64,000 nucleotides of DNA from Fistularia commersonii (GCA_037954325.1 JBBMNZ010000035.1:8393001-8457000); one strand, 5' to 3'; positions 28,001 to 40,485 are shown, numbered from the stretch's first letter. Numbers and translations: made by a program. The notes: generated by a model from the letters alone, not told the origin.

Positions 28001-28755
28001 AAAAATAACTATTGGGGTCTGTTGTCTTCTTGCAAATTGCGGAAATTGAGAGAACCAGGGAGACTGGATTGAGGAAGCACTTTACTCTCGCCTGGTCTGC
28101 TGCGCCACAGAGCGATTTTGAGGGGTTGTAGAAGAACAATACTCATTTTCACCAAAATAAGTACAGAGTTAGCTCGTGCCTGGGTTTTCACATGTCGAAG
28201 CAGAGCAGGTCGAAAATAATTACTTAAAACCTGTTTGATAGTGCAGTGATATTATTCCTGCCATGCAGAACACAAACGCTGGCAACTTCGCTCTCCTTGC
28301 TGTCCATATCGTCTGCCTCATCTTCGCAGTGATCTGTTCACATCGCTGAAGCTTGCATCACGCGGGTTACGAACTGCCTGTGGTAATGCAAGGCCAATTC
28401 CTTGAGCTCCTTGAGCTCCGAACTTTTTTGTCCGAAACCAGCTTATCTCCCTGCAGAGACCCCTCAGTGTTGGATTCCAGGACCCTTAAAAGCTCCCTTC
28501 AATCACATCTTCAAAATAGACAATGTCAGCCTTAACAACCATCGCTCATAACATTTTAACATGCTGGTGTGTATTTGTCCACCCAGCTTTGGAAATGTTC
28601 CCTGGGTCTCTTTGAGCTCCTCGAGGTTTTTAGTATTTTAATTGTGACCATTATAAAGTACAACAAATCTCGAAACATAAGTTAATCTTTTATTCTCCAA
28701 ACTTATAGTTCAGTTTAAGTGATAATTTATTATCGTAAGGTTTCATCTGTTTGGA

Positions 28756-29613
28756 GACCTAGAAAAAGCATATGACAGGGTGCCAAGAAAGAGTCATTGT
28801 GAGGAACTCCGGAGTGGCAGAGAAGTATGTTAGACTGGTGCAGGACATGTATGCTAGCTGTGAGGCAGTGGTGCGGTGTGCTATGGGGGTAACAGAGAAG
28901 TTCAAGGTGGAGGTGGGACTCCATCAGGGATCAGCTCTGAGCCCCTTCTTGTTTGCAATGGTGATGGACAGGCTGACAGATGAGGTGAGGCGACAGGGAG
29001 TGAAGATCAAGAAGTTGGAGGATTTCAGGTACCTGGGGTCAACAGTCCAGAGCAATGGAGAGTATGGAAAAGAGGTGAAGAGACAGGTTCAAGCTGGTTG
29101 GATTTGGTGAAGAAAAGTGTCATGGGTACTGTGCCATAGAAGATTATCAGCCAGAATGAAAGGAAAGGTGTACAAGACAGTGGTGAGACCAGCCATGCTA
29201 CATGGCCTAGAAACAGTGACAATGATGAATACAGGAGGCAAAACTGAGGTCACAGAGAGGGAGATGCTAAGGTTTCCCTTTGGGAGTGACCAGGATGGAT
29301 AGGATCAGGAATGAGTCTATCAGAGGAACAGCACATGTTAGATGTTTTGGAGAGAAGGTCAGAGAAGCCAGACTGAGATGGTTGGGTCATGTACAGAGGA
29401 GGGATAGTGAATATATTGGTAGACGGATGCTGGAATTGGAGCTGCCAGGCAGGAGGTCTAGAGGAAGACCAAAGAGAAGATTTATGGACGTTGTGAGAGA
29501 GGATATGAAGGTAGTTGGTGTGAGAGAGGAGGATACAGAGAATAGGGTTAGATGGAGAAGGTTGATTCGCTGTAGTGACCCCTGAAGGGAAAAGCTGAAA
29601 GGAGAAGAAGAAG
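28756..29613 (+). mobile_element. RTE-clade LINE, 5'-truncated copy with perfect TSD
   Basis: A non-LTR retrotransposon fragment starting within the reverse transcriptase at DLEKAYDRVP. It continues through KFKVEVGLHQGSALSPFLFA and then the C-terminal region (FRYLGSTVQSNGE, RRFMDVVREDMK). It ends with the family's 3' terminus, a GTGACCCCTGAAGGGAAAAG motif followed by a GAA-rich tail. It is bounded by a 19-bp direct repeat, AAGGTTTCATCTGTTTGGA, at 28737-28755 and 29614-29632, the target-site duplication of a single insertion. A 184-bp internal deletion relative to the 37.8-kb copy removes the catalytic FADD motif. It cannot be autonomous. RTE assignment (Expander/Rex3-like) is by recalled protein pattern. 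Confidence 0.9.
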
Positions 29614-31822
29614 AAGGTTTCATCTGTTTGGAAGCAATTAATCCTAGTTCTCTGGCACAAAACAAAACTAAGCTAAACTAAAACCTGTTTTATGGTGATG
29701 GCTATGTGAAAATATTTTAGGCAATATTATGACCTATAGGTATCGTTTCCCCTTTTATCTGGACACAGGATTTAAGACAGATGTTTCCGCAAATTATGAT
29801 ATTATTTAATTGGTTTTCACGTAGCCAAGGGATACAAACAGGAAGTAAGCAGCGGTACTAAGTTTACGTCATGTGTCACTGTGCAGCTTTTCATAAAAGT
29901 GATTAGAAGCCCCGCCAAGAAGATTGAATCCAATTTTCATTTGTGCATGTTTTTTTTCTTCGTAAAAAGGTAGCTGTAGGTCGCACTGTTTGGCGTCCTC
30001 AAAAAATTATGCGCAGTCACAGTTAAAAACCTTTTTTTTCTCCAAACTTTAGTTATCAAAATACTCTGCTGGTCCAAACATCTTTGGCCCATGGGGCTCC
30101 AGTTGGCTACCACTATCGTATGTTATGTAGTAATTTAGGTGTTCATCATTCAAGTGACAAAAACGGTCTCATGATTTGGTGCTTGAAATAGAGACATTTG
30201 CAGAAAGTGAAAATTGGTAAGTGGGAAATAAACAATAAATATAATATAATAATCTCCCCTCCCCTTTTTTTTTTTCTTATACACTGCAAATGAAAAACAA
30301 CCCACTGTTGTCAGCAATGATGAATATAATTATTGGATTCTTTCCTTCATTAAGAATCACAGCTCATTAAATTCTACTCAGCAACACAAACTGCACTGAC
30401 ACTGACACACTGCGAAACAAATCAGCGGTATATCTGCACAACGGCCACATAAATACAGACACTTCCAATAATAATCAGAGTTGTATTTTCTATTTATTAT
30501 GCAATCCTCAATTTCCCTCACTATTTTAAATTGTGTTGTATAAGACTATGGGGAGAACACACTACTTCTCAAAACGGACAATGTATTCATGAATTTTAGC
30601 CATCGCTTTTTAGCATTCATAGTGTTCCATACTACTTTGGTTTATCCTGATGATATTTTCTGAGCAAATATTATAATTATTGTTGGTAGTAGTAGAAGCA
30701 GTATTTATTCAATCTGTGATGTAGAAGGGCAATAGTATGTTTTACTGAGACTCCAACTGCGAAATGTGTCATTGATGTGGGGTAAATTGGGAGAAGAAGT
30801 GGCGTTTTCACTGACAGGAAGGCGAGCAGCAGCTCTATCTCAGACAAGGTTTTTTTTTTGTCTTCTTTCTTTCTCTGGAGATGAGAGACAAATCCAAATC
30901 TGAAAGATTGCAACAGCAGTGACACCAATTAGAAATGGACCCTCGCTCGAAATGTGCGAGGCTGCCGTAGCCTTCACCTGTTGCCTTTGACGTACTTTTA
31001 GACAAGCTAACAAGTGGTTTGCCATTTTTGTTCTCTCGTGTTTTTTTTTACACCTTTGTTATCCATCTGTGGCGGAGCTGTGGATGTGGCCCACTTTTGC
31101 ATGCACTCCATTTGTGACCTCCTCTCTCTCTCTCTCTCCAGAACTTTCCTTGTCTCTGTGTCTCATTTTATAATACTAAATATAACTACGAGGGCACGCT
31201 TGAGTTTTCCCTCTATATATCTAGTTTTGTTTTGTTAAATAATTCAAAGATATATCTCTAAGACGTATAACTTGAGCAATGTGTTACAATATAAAGTTGA
31301 GCTCATTTTTTTTCGAACAACTTTAGTGCACATGCACACCCTCACAATGAATTTTGACCTTATTTAAGAAGAAGATATGCCTTTATTGCAATATACAGTA
31401 ATACATAGATCTCACCATCAGGCCAGGAGGAACCAAGAATCGAACTGAAAATGTTCGGTTCCAAGGACGACCGCTCTAAGTTATGCAGTTTACCCTTTTT
31501 TAGAGTTTGAATTGTTGGGTTTTACATCTATTGAATGTTTGCCCTGTCGCTAAAATCCTGAAAACGATGAGACAGTGCCAATCTTTTTTAATGGAAACTT
31601 CAAATGAATGTCAACGGTTTCTTCTATACATTTTTTGAATATGACTTACCTGCATATCAAACTAAATATCTTTGCTCTTGCGCTTTTATATTATCTCCTG
31701 ATACCCGCAAGCTATTACTCTGAGAAATACTTGCAACATTTTACATGTCGCCGCCGGGTTTTTAAGTATGTTGTGTGCTTTGCTGACGGTGACGTTCACG
31801 TTCTCCCCTTGTGTACTTGCAG

Positions 31823-31998
31823 GTGGCCGCCATCAATCCCAGCCACCCGCTCGCCCAGATGCCGCTGCCCCCCTCCATGAAGAACTGCATCCAGCTCGCC
31901 GCTTGCGAGGCCAGCGAACTGCTGCCCATGAACCCCGACCTCCCGGCTGACCTCTTCACTTCCTGCCTCACCACACCCATAAAGATCGCCCTACGGTG
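31823..31998 (+). CDS. rptor: rptor coding exon (end of RNC domain)
   Basis: The exon has 58 full codons plus two bases of a split tryptophan codon. It begins VAAINPSHPLAQMPLPPSMK and ends TSCLTTPIKIALR(W). It matches human Raptor from about residue 219, with substitutions such as NPSHPL for NPNHPL, EASELL for EATELL and PMNPDLP for PMIPDLP. The acceptor is CTTGTGTACTTGCAG (AG at 31821-31822). The donor is CGGTG|GTAAGA at 31999, and TG is completed to TGG by the first base of the next exon (phase 2). The segment links the caspase-like core to the helical solenoid. It follows a 9.55-kb intron and is followed by the largest complete intron in the window (15.7 kb). Confidence 0.97.
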
Positions 31999-32649
31999 GT
32001 AAGAATTATCTTCTTTACCTCCCTGTAGTTCTCACATTGCCCTTCTCCCCCATGGACAATATGCAGATATGAGAAAGTATTTATTTTATTTTAATTTCTC
32101 CTCCACCTGCCCTTTAAAAATGTCACTGAAAAGGGTTTAAACAGTGTTTCGGGACATTTGGACATACTGAATGTTACGGTGTTTTCTTAAATAGTTCATT
32201 ACCTTATTTTTGGGTTCCCAATATTCAATGCCGCATCCCAACAAACCACTTATATTTTCAGTGATGCATTTTTTGAGTAAAGTCATTCCCTATAATAACC
32301 ATGTAAATGAAAAGCTGAGGGTTTTTAGTTATTCCTTTGTCAAGCCCAATGGAGGATCATTGGAGTGATGGTCGGACCGCGTTGACACGGCAATGTGTCC
32401 TGCTCCGAGGCCGCAGCCATGATCATTATTCGGCTGTGATGAAAAATGTAAGCCAGCATCGTCGGCCGCGCCGCGGAGATGATGATCCCTGCAGAGGCTC
32501 TGCTGACACTGGTGAGAGAGATTGAGGAAAAATGTGTTAATTTGGGGGACCGATCCTGATGCAAATTCGCCGTGATGCATCATTCAGAGGACCGATGGAG
32601 CTTCAAGCTAAACCACAGGAGCACACCGGTTGCGTCAGTAAGCCGGTTG

Positions 32650-32674
32650 TGGTGTGTGTGTGTGTGTGTGTGTG
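32650..32674. repeat. (GT)n microsatellite, short
   Basis: About 12 TG units, some 650 bp after the exon ending at 31998. Confidence 0.95.
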
Positions 32675-35600
32675 CAAGCGTGCATGTGTGTTTTCTTCCT
32701 GAATGTTATCTTCGCAGATCCCTCTATAGCACATTTATGTACTTCACACTGACTCCTCAGTCTGATTTGTTTGGTGTGTTTTTTTAGAACAGAGGAGGGT
32801 AGCTGGTTGGAAGTCACACAGAAACCTAATTGTCTACACACAGTTAAGAAAAAAAAAAAAAAGATTAAATGACGATTGCCTGCTAACACCAAGCCCAGCC
32901 ACAAAGGAGGATACTCATTGCAGTCACTTCCTATTGAGATTTTGCTCCTGTCAGCCGTGGCCCACAGCTCCTGACCATGGGTGCAAGTTGGAGTGTAAAC
33001 AGAGCGGTAAATTGAGGGCATTGCTCACTAGCTCAGCTCCCTCACCAACACCGCAGGCCCATGCAGCTCAACCTGCATCACTGCCAGGGGTGCCTCTCTG
33101 CGCCCTCCCAGTTGGGGGTTCCATCCCAACCTCAGTCTTGATCCGAGTGCTCAGGTTAACCTCCAACTCCGGCCCCATGTGGAGAGGAAAAAGTGTGTCC
33201 ACTCGAAATGTCTCCATGTTCAGCCACTAACTGCTCCCGCCGCCTCCTGGTTGCTATCCTGATAATGATTATGAGGAGGCAATCCTCAGTTTGCATCTCG
33301 ATGTTTGTTTTTCGTATCAGATTTCGATTTGATCCTCAAAGTCCTCCGGGGATTGCTATCCGGATGTAATCCAGGACATGAAATTGCTTGCTTTGTTATC
33401 ACATGTTTATGTGCATTCAAGTGTGTGTGTGTATGTATTCATGAGAGGCAATGTGCATCCAAAGGGAGATCCTCAGCGTCATTTTTTGGTGTATTCCCCA
33501 TATCCTCGATGAGCCCGGATCCTTCCGCCCTACAAATACTTTTGCCGTCGAGTTTGACTTTGGCAGCCGATTCACAGCCCCGCTCGCTGCCTTGTAGTTC
33601 CAGTTCCCGCTCTGCTGACATGCGAGTCTAAAGCAGAAGAAGCTTCTATTTTTTTACTTTTTATGAACTTATGTAACCCATCACTGCTGCAATATTCACA
33701 TCTGCAAGAGTGAGGGTTTCTGAGATTCCAGGGTTCAAAGGCATAACATACATCTTCACATCGCAACACCAGAATTCCACCAGAGGGAAGGGATTGTATC
33801 TAGGAAAAGAAACGCAGGCACGTAGTCTTCCACTTGGCACGGGAGCTGCTTGAATACAAGTCTGTATCAGCTTTTTGCAAATTCTCTTTGGTGCCACAAA
33901 TGATTACCTGCCGACAGAATAGTTGCATTTCAATGAATGAGTTCACAGTGTGCGTGCGCACCCGCATTCACACGGAGTCAGATGGATGACTTTTCACACA
34001 TTCTCCAGTAAGAAACAAAGAAAAAAAAATCAAAAAACAGGCCTAAAACCATAAAGGAAAAGCGTTAGCGAGAATGACAGTTTGCCTTCGGGTGTCCAAA
34101 GAGCCAGCTTAATGTGTCTTCTCTGCCATAAATGTTGAGGAGTTTCCTTCGTCTTCCCCAGCTCCGAACCCATTCCCTATCATGACCTTCAGCATAATGA
34201 GGTCTCTTATTATTATGCCATTAATATTGATATTCCTTACCGACGCTCCATTCGGTAGAACAACTTGCTGAAAGCCTGACGGATAATATTGACTCAACTA
34301 TTCCCCGCACCCCCGGGCTCTGTCAAACGGTCGTAGTGTATTGATAAGGAATGTGCTATTGTTCAAATTAATTTGGGAGTAATGTGTTTAAAGGCAATGA
34401 AGTCTTTTTCATGATGTTTCTTAAGAAGTTATAACGCTTTCTTTACATTTCACATAGATGCTCATGTGTGTCCAACAGTTAATATTGATTTGTTTGATAC
34501 ATTAACACATGTTCCTATCAATGAGGATTTATGATAAAGAGGGTCGTCTTATGCCAAGGAAGGGCATACCCTGCCGCTAAACAAATATCTGCTAAGATTA
34601 GCGTCTAGGATGCAAGACAAGTGATAGAGATAATGAAATCATGACTAGTGATTGCAATACAGAAGAATTTAACATTTATTTTGCTGATAGATCTGCAACT
34701 TTTCAAAGTTAAGCCCTTCTGTTCAAAACAAAAAAAATATTCTTCGCGGTATTGGTGTGATTTTACTCTGTTGAGTAGAACTAAGATGTTTTTGACAGTT
34801 TATCCTGTATTTTGAGAAAAAAAGCTTCATCATTGCCATGGACGTTACCCGTGATCATCTGGCTCCTCTGTACAGAGCTTCCAGCAACCAATGGCAGCTG
34901 ATTTAAGAATCAGGCCCTTGTGGTATAAAAGAGAATCGGTTTGACAAATGGGGAAAGAAGATGGCCAAACTCTTGAAGCAGAAAGCTCTATTTACAGCTG
35001 GGAGGCCTCATAACTTATTCCAGACATATGTTGTTCTCACCGCTCCTGCCAATTGCATTTGAGAATAACAAATTGAGAGAAATCAAGCGCTGAGATAAAG
35101 AAAAAGAAAAAAAGGGAAATTAAATTAAAACGTGGCCCGGTTCTGCATCTGCACGAAGCCGCCCTGCTGATGTTTTCACACAGCGCTGCATCTTCACTTG
35201 CTACATCCTCAGTCTTCCCTACGCTCCGAATATCTATCCATACCCCTGGAGGCAGAAACAGGCAGAAAGCGCAGAGGGTGTGTGGAGGGGTCGGAGTTGG
35301 AGTCAAGTGGTGGCGGATGGAGGGAATCACTGATGGATGGCTTATATTGGCTTTAAAACTTTAATATGCCGCGTTGTGACTGAGAATTGAGAGAGAGAGT
35401 GAGTTAAGAGAATAACAGCAGGGGGTCTGGAGGAAAACATCTCACCCAGCATTTCATAGAAGTCGTGAGCATCGAGTTCTTAACCAGTGCACTACCGAGC
35501 CCCATTTCATCACACCGTCACCTCTGATACATCCAGATTCCGTTCGAAATTCTCGATTTCATGTGGCTTAATAAATAAATAAATAGATAAATGGGAATGT

Positions 35601-35734
35601 TTTATGCTAATGTAAGTTCATTTTGATTTCAAAATGCTCCAAGACTTTTCTAATGACTCGTGGCTCGGAGGGTAATCTTTATGATTATTTACCATTGGAG
35701 ACCCTCCTCATTTTCCTCCCAGTGTACAGAAAAT

Positions 35735-36363
35735 CTTCTTCTCCTTTCGGCTTTTCCCTTCAGGGGTCGCTACAGCGAATCAACTCTCTCCATCGAACTA
35801 TATTCTCTGTATCCTCCTCTCTCACACCAACTATCTTCATATCCTCTCTCACTACGTCCATAAATCTTCTCTTTGGTCTTCCTCTAGACCTCCTGCCTGG
35901 CAGCTCCAATTCCAGCATCCGTCTACCAATGTATTCACTATCCCTCCTCTGTGCATGACCGAACCGTCTCAGTCTGACCTCTCTGACCTTCTCTACCAAA
36001 CATCTAACATGTGCTGTTCCTCAGAAAGACTAGTTCCTCATCCTATCCATCCTGGTCACTCCCAAAGAGAACCTTAGCATCTTCATCTCTGCAACCTCCA
36101 ACTCGGCCTTCTGTCTTTTCGTCATTGTAACAGTAACTGTTTCTGTTGGTTCCCTGTAGGTCATCGATACCGATGGTGGATGTTTTTAAACCACGCCTCG
36201 GCCGATCTGGTACGATCTGGTCATTGTATTTGATTCGCATGTTTGGTTTTGGCAAAACTTTCATGCTGGATGCACTTCCTGACGCAACCCTCTGTATTTA
36301 TCCGAGCTTGGGACTGGCTCGGGGAGACACTGGCCTGTGCTTCCCCCCCTCCGAGGCTGTGTT
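35735..36363 (-). mobile_element. RTE-clade LINE, antisense copy with head joined to tail
   Basis: Read on the minus strand, the right part (36363 to about 36150) resembles what I recall as the 5' untranslated region of fish RTE elements (CCAGTCCCAAGCTCGGATAA; GTTGCGTCAGGAAGTGCATC). It then passes directly, near 36148, into the 3' coding end (KMLRFSLGV-like region, ARLRRFGHAQRRDSEYIGRR) and the terminal GCGACCCCTGAAGGGAAAAG plus GAA tail. The endonuclease and reverse transcriptase are absent. Flanks are an 18-bp direct repeat, TCCCAGTGTACAGAAAAT at 35717-35734 and the same with one change at 36364-36381. The whole 629 bp therefore behaved as one insertion. Confidence 0.85.
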
Positions 36364-37839
36364 TCCCAGTGTACATAAAATGAACTGAATTATCCCACAT
36401 TTGAACCCCTTTGTATTGTACAAGTGACAATAAGTGGAGGTGGACAGAAATTTCATGTAATTTCAAAGTTCCACATCCATGGGTTAAACCATTCATGTTT
36501 GTCATGGTAAGGAGTAAAAAAAAAAACCATCCAGACAGAGACTGTCACACGTGCTAGTAAGATCTAAATGCGTGAACTGAGCAAAACGTTTCATGAATGG
36601 AAGCAAATAGGCATAAACTTTCAATGATCCTCATGGCATCAAAACTGTTGGATGCTCTCCAGCCGTATATTATTGTTGACTGGTCGCTTTGAAGAGCTTG
36701 TTGTACTGCGTTCACCAATCAAACGGCAAAGACTTTCTCACTTTTATCCCAGCAAGCAAAGCGTCTGTCGGCTATGACGGAAGCGTCGGATCTCAGTTGT
36801 AAAAAAGACACGCAAAAAAGGTTTTATCGGTCAAATGTATCACCGCGGGCGGGAAATGTGCTGAGTTTTAAGGTGCTTCTAAAAATTGATTGCCCTGCAC
36901 GGAAGATATGGCGAGGAATACGACCACCTGTGTCTGGCGTGATTTGAGGCGGAGCGCAGCCGCCAGATTTGTAGCTCGGGCGAGATGGGAATAGAGACCT
37001 GATGTGGATTTTGTTCTCGTTCTCCAATGGGACCATGAGCTCACTCTGACCAATCGGATTTTCAGATCCCTAAACAATGATGCCAGACTCCTCATCAAGT
37101 CTGCACATAATGTCGGCTTGTATATTAAACATGCAGAAATGCATCTGTTTTTAACTCATTATAAACACATATGTTACCAATCCAAAGTCCTCAGAAACAC
37201 AAGTGGTTAAATTTATTATGAAATCAAAGATATGGACCATTAGCATGATCGATAACAGTTTTTGTATGAATAAAATCCTTCCTTTTTGTTTATGTCTGCC
37301 TCAGTATGAGCCAACACAACAGGAATGTTACCTTTGTGTCAGACTTTTTAACACAGGGTATAAACACATCATCTCATCGGGGACAACATGCGCAAGTAAG
37401 CTGTTTGGCTCTCAGCAACGGAGACAATAGTGATGTGAAGGTAGCGTCTCATTTACACGTAAAGAGGGAGCAGAAACACAGATTGGATCTTAACAGATGC
37501 CACAGAGGCGAGGGCTCGCGCATTGATCATAACATACTGCATTGTTTATTTCTTTCATTCAGTGCAGGGGGCCCTCTTACAAACACACACACATAATCAA
37601 GATGCTTGGCCTTGATAAATTAAAATAGCATAAAGACATACCTTTTTCTTCTCTATGTCACAAGGACTAAGGAGAGCACCCACATTGTCTAAGCTGACTC
37701 ATTTTATGAGAGCCCTAAAGTTTTAAAGGGGGGGTGTTTACCTCTGGAAATCCCGATATGTCAGTCATGCTCAGGAGGTATTTATTTATTTATTTATGTC
37801 TGTATTTGTTTGTTTATTTATTTTCTATTATTTTTCTTG

Positions 37840-39562
37840 TATGCTCTGTTGGATAGTAAGGAGGGTGAGAATGATCTATACAGGTTGGCGAAACAGAGAG
37901 ATAAAGATGGAAAGGATGTACAACAGGTCTGGGTGATTAAGGACAGAGAGGGAAATGTATTGACAGATGCTTGAAGAGTGATGGGAAGATGGAAAGAGTA
38001 CTTTGAAGAGCTGATGAATGTGGAAAATGATAGAGAGGCAAGGGTAGAAGAGGGGACTATTGTAGACCACAAAGTAGCACAAATTAGTAAAAGTGAAGTG
38101 AGGAAGGCATTGAAGAGGATGAAGAGTGGAAAAGCAGTTGGTCCTGATGGTATACCTGTGGAGGTGTGGAAGTGTCTAGGAGAGGCAGCAGTAGATTTTC
38201 TGACTAGATTACTCAACAGGATCTTAGAGAGTGAGAAGATGCCTGAAGAATGGAGACAAAGTGTGATGGTGCCTATTTTTAAGAATAAAGGGGATGTGCA
38301 GAATTGTGGTAACTATAGAGGGATAAAGTTGATGAGCCATACAATGAAGTTATGGGAAAGAGTAGTGGAAACTAGACTGAGAGCAGAAGTCAGCATTTGT
38401 GAACAGCAGTATGGCTTCATGCCTAGGAAGAGTACTACAGATGCAGTATTTGCGTTGAGAATGCTAATAGAAAAGTACAGAGAAGGCCAGAGGGAGCTGC
38501 ATTGTGTTTTTGTAGACCTAGAAAAGGCATATGACAGGGTGCCAAGAGAGGATCTCTGGTATTGCATGAGGAAGTCTGGAGTGGCAGAGAAGTATGTTAG
38601 ACTGGTGCAGGACATGTATGCTAGCTGTGAGACACTGGTACGGTGTGCTACAGGGGTAACGGAGAAGTTCAAGGTGGAGGTGGGACTCCATCAGGGATCA
38701 GCTCTGAGCCCCTTCTTGTTCGCAATGGTGATGGATAGGCTGACAGATGAGGTTAGACAGGAATCCCCGTGGACCATGATGTTTGCGGATGACATTGTGA
38801 TCTGTAGTGAGAGCAGACAACAGGTAGAGGACAATCTAGAGAGGTGGAGGTATGCTCTGGAAAGGAGAGGAATGAAAGTTAGTCGCAGCAAAACAGAATA
38901 TATGTGTGTGAATGCGAGGAACCCCGGGTGGAACGGTGAGGCTACAGGGAGTGGAGATCAAGAGGCTGGAGGATTTCAGGTACTTAGGGTCAACAGTCCA
39001 GAGCAACGGAGAGTGTGGAAAAGAGGTGAAGAGACGGGTTCAAGCAGGTTGGAATGGGTGGATAAAAGTGTCAGGGGTACTATGTGATAGAAGACTTTCA
39101 GCCAGAGTAAAAGGAAAGGTGTACAAGACAGTGGTGAGACCAGCGATGATGTATTGACTAGAAACTGTTACATGACCAAAAGACAGCAGGCAGAACTAGA
39201 GGTTGCAGAGATGAAGATGTTGAGGTTCTCTTTGGGAGTGACCAGGATGGATAGGATCAGGAATGAGTCTATCAGAGGAACAGCACATGTTAGATGTTTT
39301 GGAGAGAAGGTCAGAGAAGCCAGACTGAGATGGTTCGGCCACGTACAGAGGAGGGATAGAGAATATATTGGTAGACGGATGCTGGAATTGGAGCTGCCAG
39401 GCAAGAGATCTCGAGGAAGACCAAAGAGAAGGTTTATGGACGTAGTGAGAGAGGATATGAAGGTAGTTGGTGTGAGAGAGGAGGATACAGAGAATAGGGT
39501 TAGATGGAGAAAGTTGACTTGCTGTGGCGACCCCTGACGGGAAAAGCCGAAAGAAGAAGGAG
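37840..39562 (+). mobile_element. RTE-clade LINE, longest copy, reverse transcriptase nearly complete
   Basis: The longest LINE copy in the window. It starts around LDSKEGENDLYRLAKQRDKD, upstream of the reverse transcriptase, and has a TGA at 37975-37977. It then has a 369-codon open frame from 37978 containing the RT motifs in order: KAVGPDGIPVEVWK, NYRGIKLMSHTMK, QQYGFMPRKSTTDAVFALR, VFVDLEKAYDRVPRE, GLHQGSALSP and FADDIV (38782-38799). After EYMCVNARNP the reading frame is offset by one base and the C-terminal domain continues in another frame (GVEIKRLEDFRYLG, then RMDRIRNESIRGTAHVRCFG). It ends in GCGACCCCTGACGGGAAAAG and a GAA-rich tail. No endonuclease domain is present, so it is 5'-truncated and not autonomous. 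I could not define a target duplication. Confidence 0.92.
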
Positions 39563-40312
39563 AACTTTGTTTTTTTTTTTTTTTTTTATGTCAGTTGATA
39601 CCGCAGGATTTTTAAATACTTGATCCAACTGCATGTCAACAGATGACAACAAAAAATGACAAAGAAAATCCCACATTGTCTCACATTGAGACACTGTAGT
39701 GGATTAGTAACCAAACCAAAACGTAAATTCACCAAAAAAAGCTTCATTGTAAGGGATCCACTAGAATCAGATAAAAAACTATGTTTTTCAGAAGAATCCA
39801 TTAACAGTCTTCATTCAACCAATATTTTTGAGGATTTGAATACCCATTTGTGAATACGCCCTTGCTCTTAGTGAGAGTACCCCGAATAAGGTTTTTTATT
39901 TAAAAAAAAGGACGGGAACAGTAGAGATGTAAATCAGATCCCGCACTGTCGGTGTAGCTGTTACTAGAAAACCAAAATATGATAAAAGTACAAATTTGCA
40001 TTGCTGAAATCATGGTATTTGTTATATGGGTGGGAGAAAAAAGCTGACACAAAAAAGCCCAAGTGACTTGCAGGATTTGTCATATTTAAATTTCAAATGT
40101 TATAGAACATACTGGGAGTTGTCGCCCCTCCAGTCAGCTTGCCTCAGTCTGAAATATTGCTCTGTTTCATTTTCCACCAGTTAATGTTCACCTTTTCCTT
40201 TTTTAACCAAACAACAACACGCTCCCTGAGATCATTATGTCTTGCTTATCATATAATTCAGAGCCACATGATTTGCTGTATATTGCAGTAGAATTAGTAA
40301 ATATCTGTGTTC

Positions 40313-40395
40313 GGGGGCGGCATGGTAGCACTTGGGCCTCACAGCACGAAGGACCCTGGTTTGAAGTTGGACTAAACGGACTGTTTTGTTTCATT
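40313..40395 (+). repeat. SINE-like repeat, 5' fragment
   Basis: GGCGGCATGGTAGCACTTGG followed by GCCTCACAGCACGAAGGACC and CTGGTTTGAAGTTGGAC is the head of the same family, cut off after about 80 bp. Confidence 0.7.
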
Positions 40396-40417
40396 TTATA
40401 TATTGTATGACTTATCA

Positions 40418-40457
40418 TGTGCCTTATAGCCCAGTGTACCTTATGGTCCGCAAAATG
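40418..40457. mobile_element. Fragment of a related MITE end
   Basis: GTGCCTTATAGCCCAGTGTACCTTATGGTCCGCAAAATGTAA (split here in reading as GTGCCTTATAGCCCAGTGTA then CCTTATGGTCCGCAAAATG) resembles the end of the common fish family with CCTTATAGTCCGGAAAATAC ends. The opposite end is not recognisable nearby, so this is a remnant next to the complete MITE at 40486. Confidence 0.5.
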
Positions 40458-40485
40458 TAATTATTTTTAAAAAATATTTTATTTC

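Larger units (their letters stand above)
22271..31822 (+). other. rptor: rptor intron, 9552 bp
   Basis: A phase-0 intron between the exons ending REQELE and starting VAAINPS. It contains a short (CA)n just after the donor, several GT/GA arrays at 24.27-25.2 kb, and a 5'-truncated RTE LINE at 28756-29613. The GC-richer stretch at about 27.0-28.55 kb looks unlike its AT-rich surroundings, but I could not identify it as any known element or gene. The rest shows nothing recognisable. Confidence 0.9.

Noticed and set aside
31762..31980. 72-codon frame on - over the VAAINPS exon
   Set aside because: Antisense shadow of the rptor exon. The + strand reading is conserved Raptor.
38313..38672. Minus-strand frames over the RTE copies
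   Set aside because: Shadows of the LINE reverse transcriptase coding strand. The + reading carries the RT motifs.
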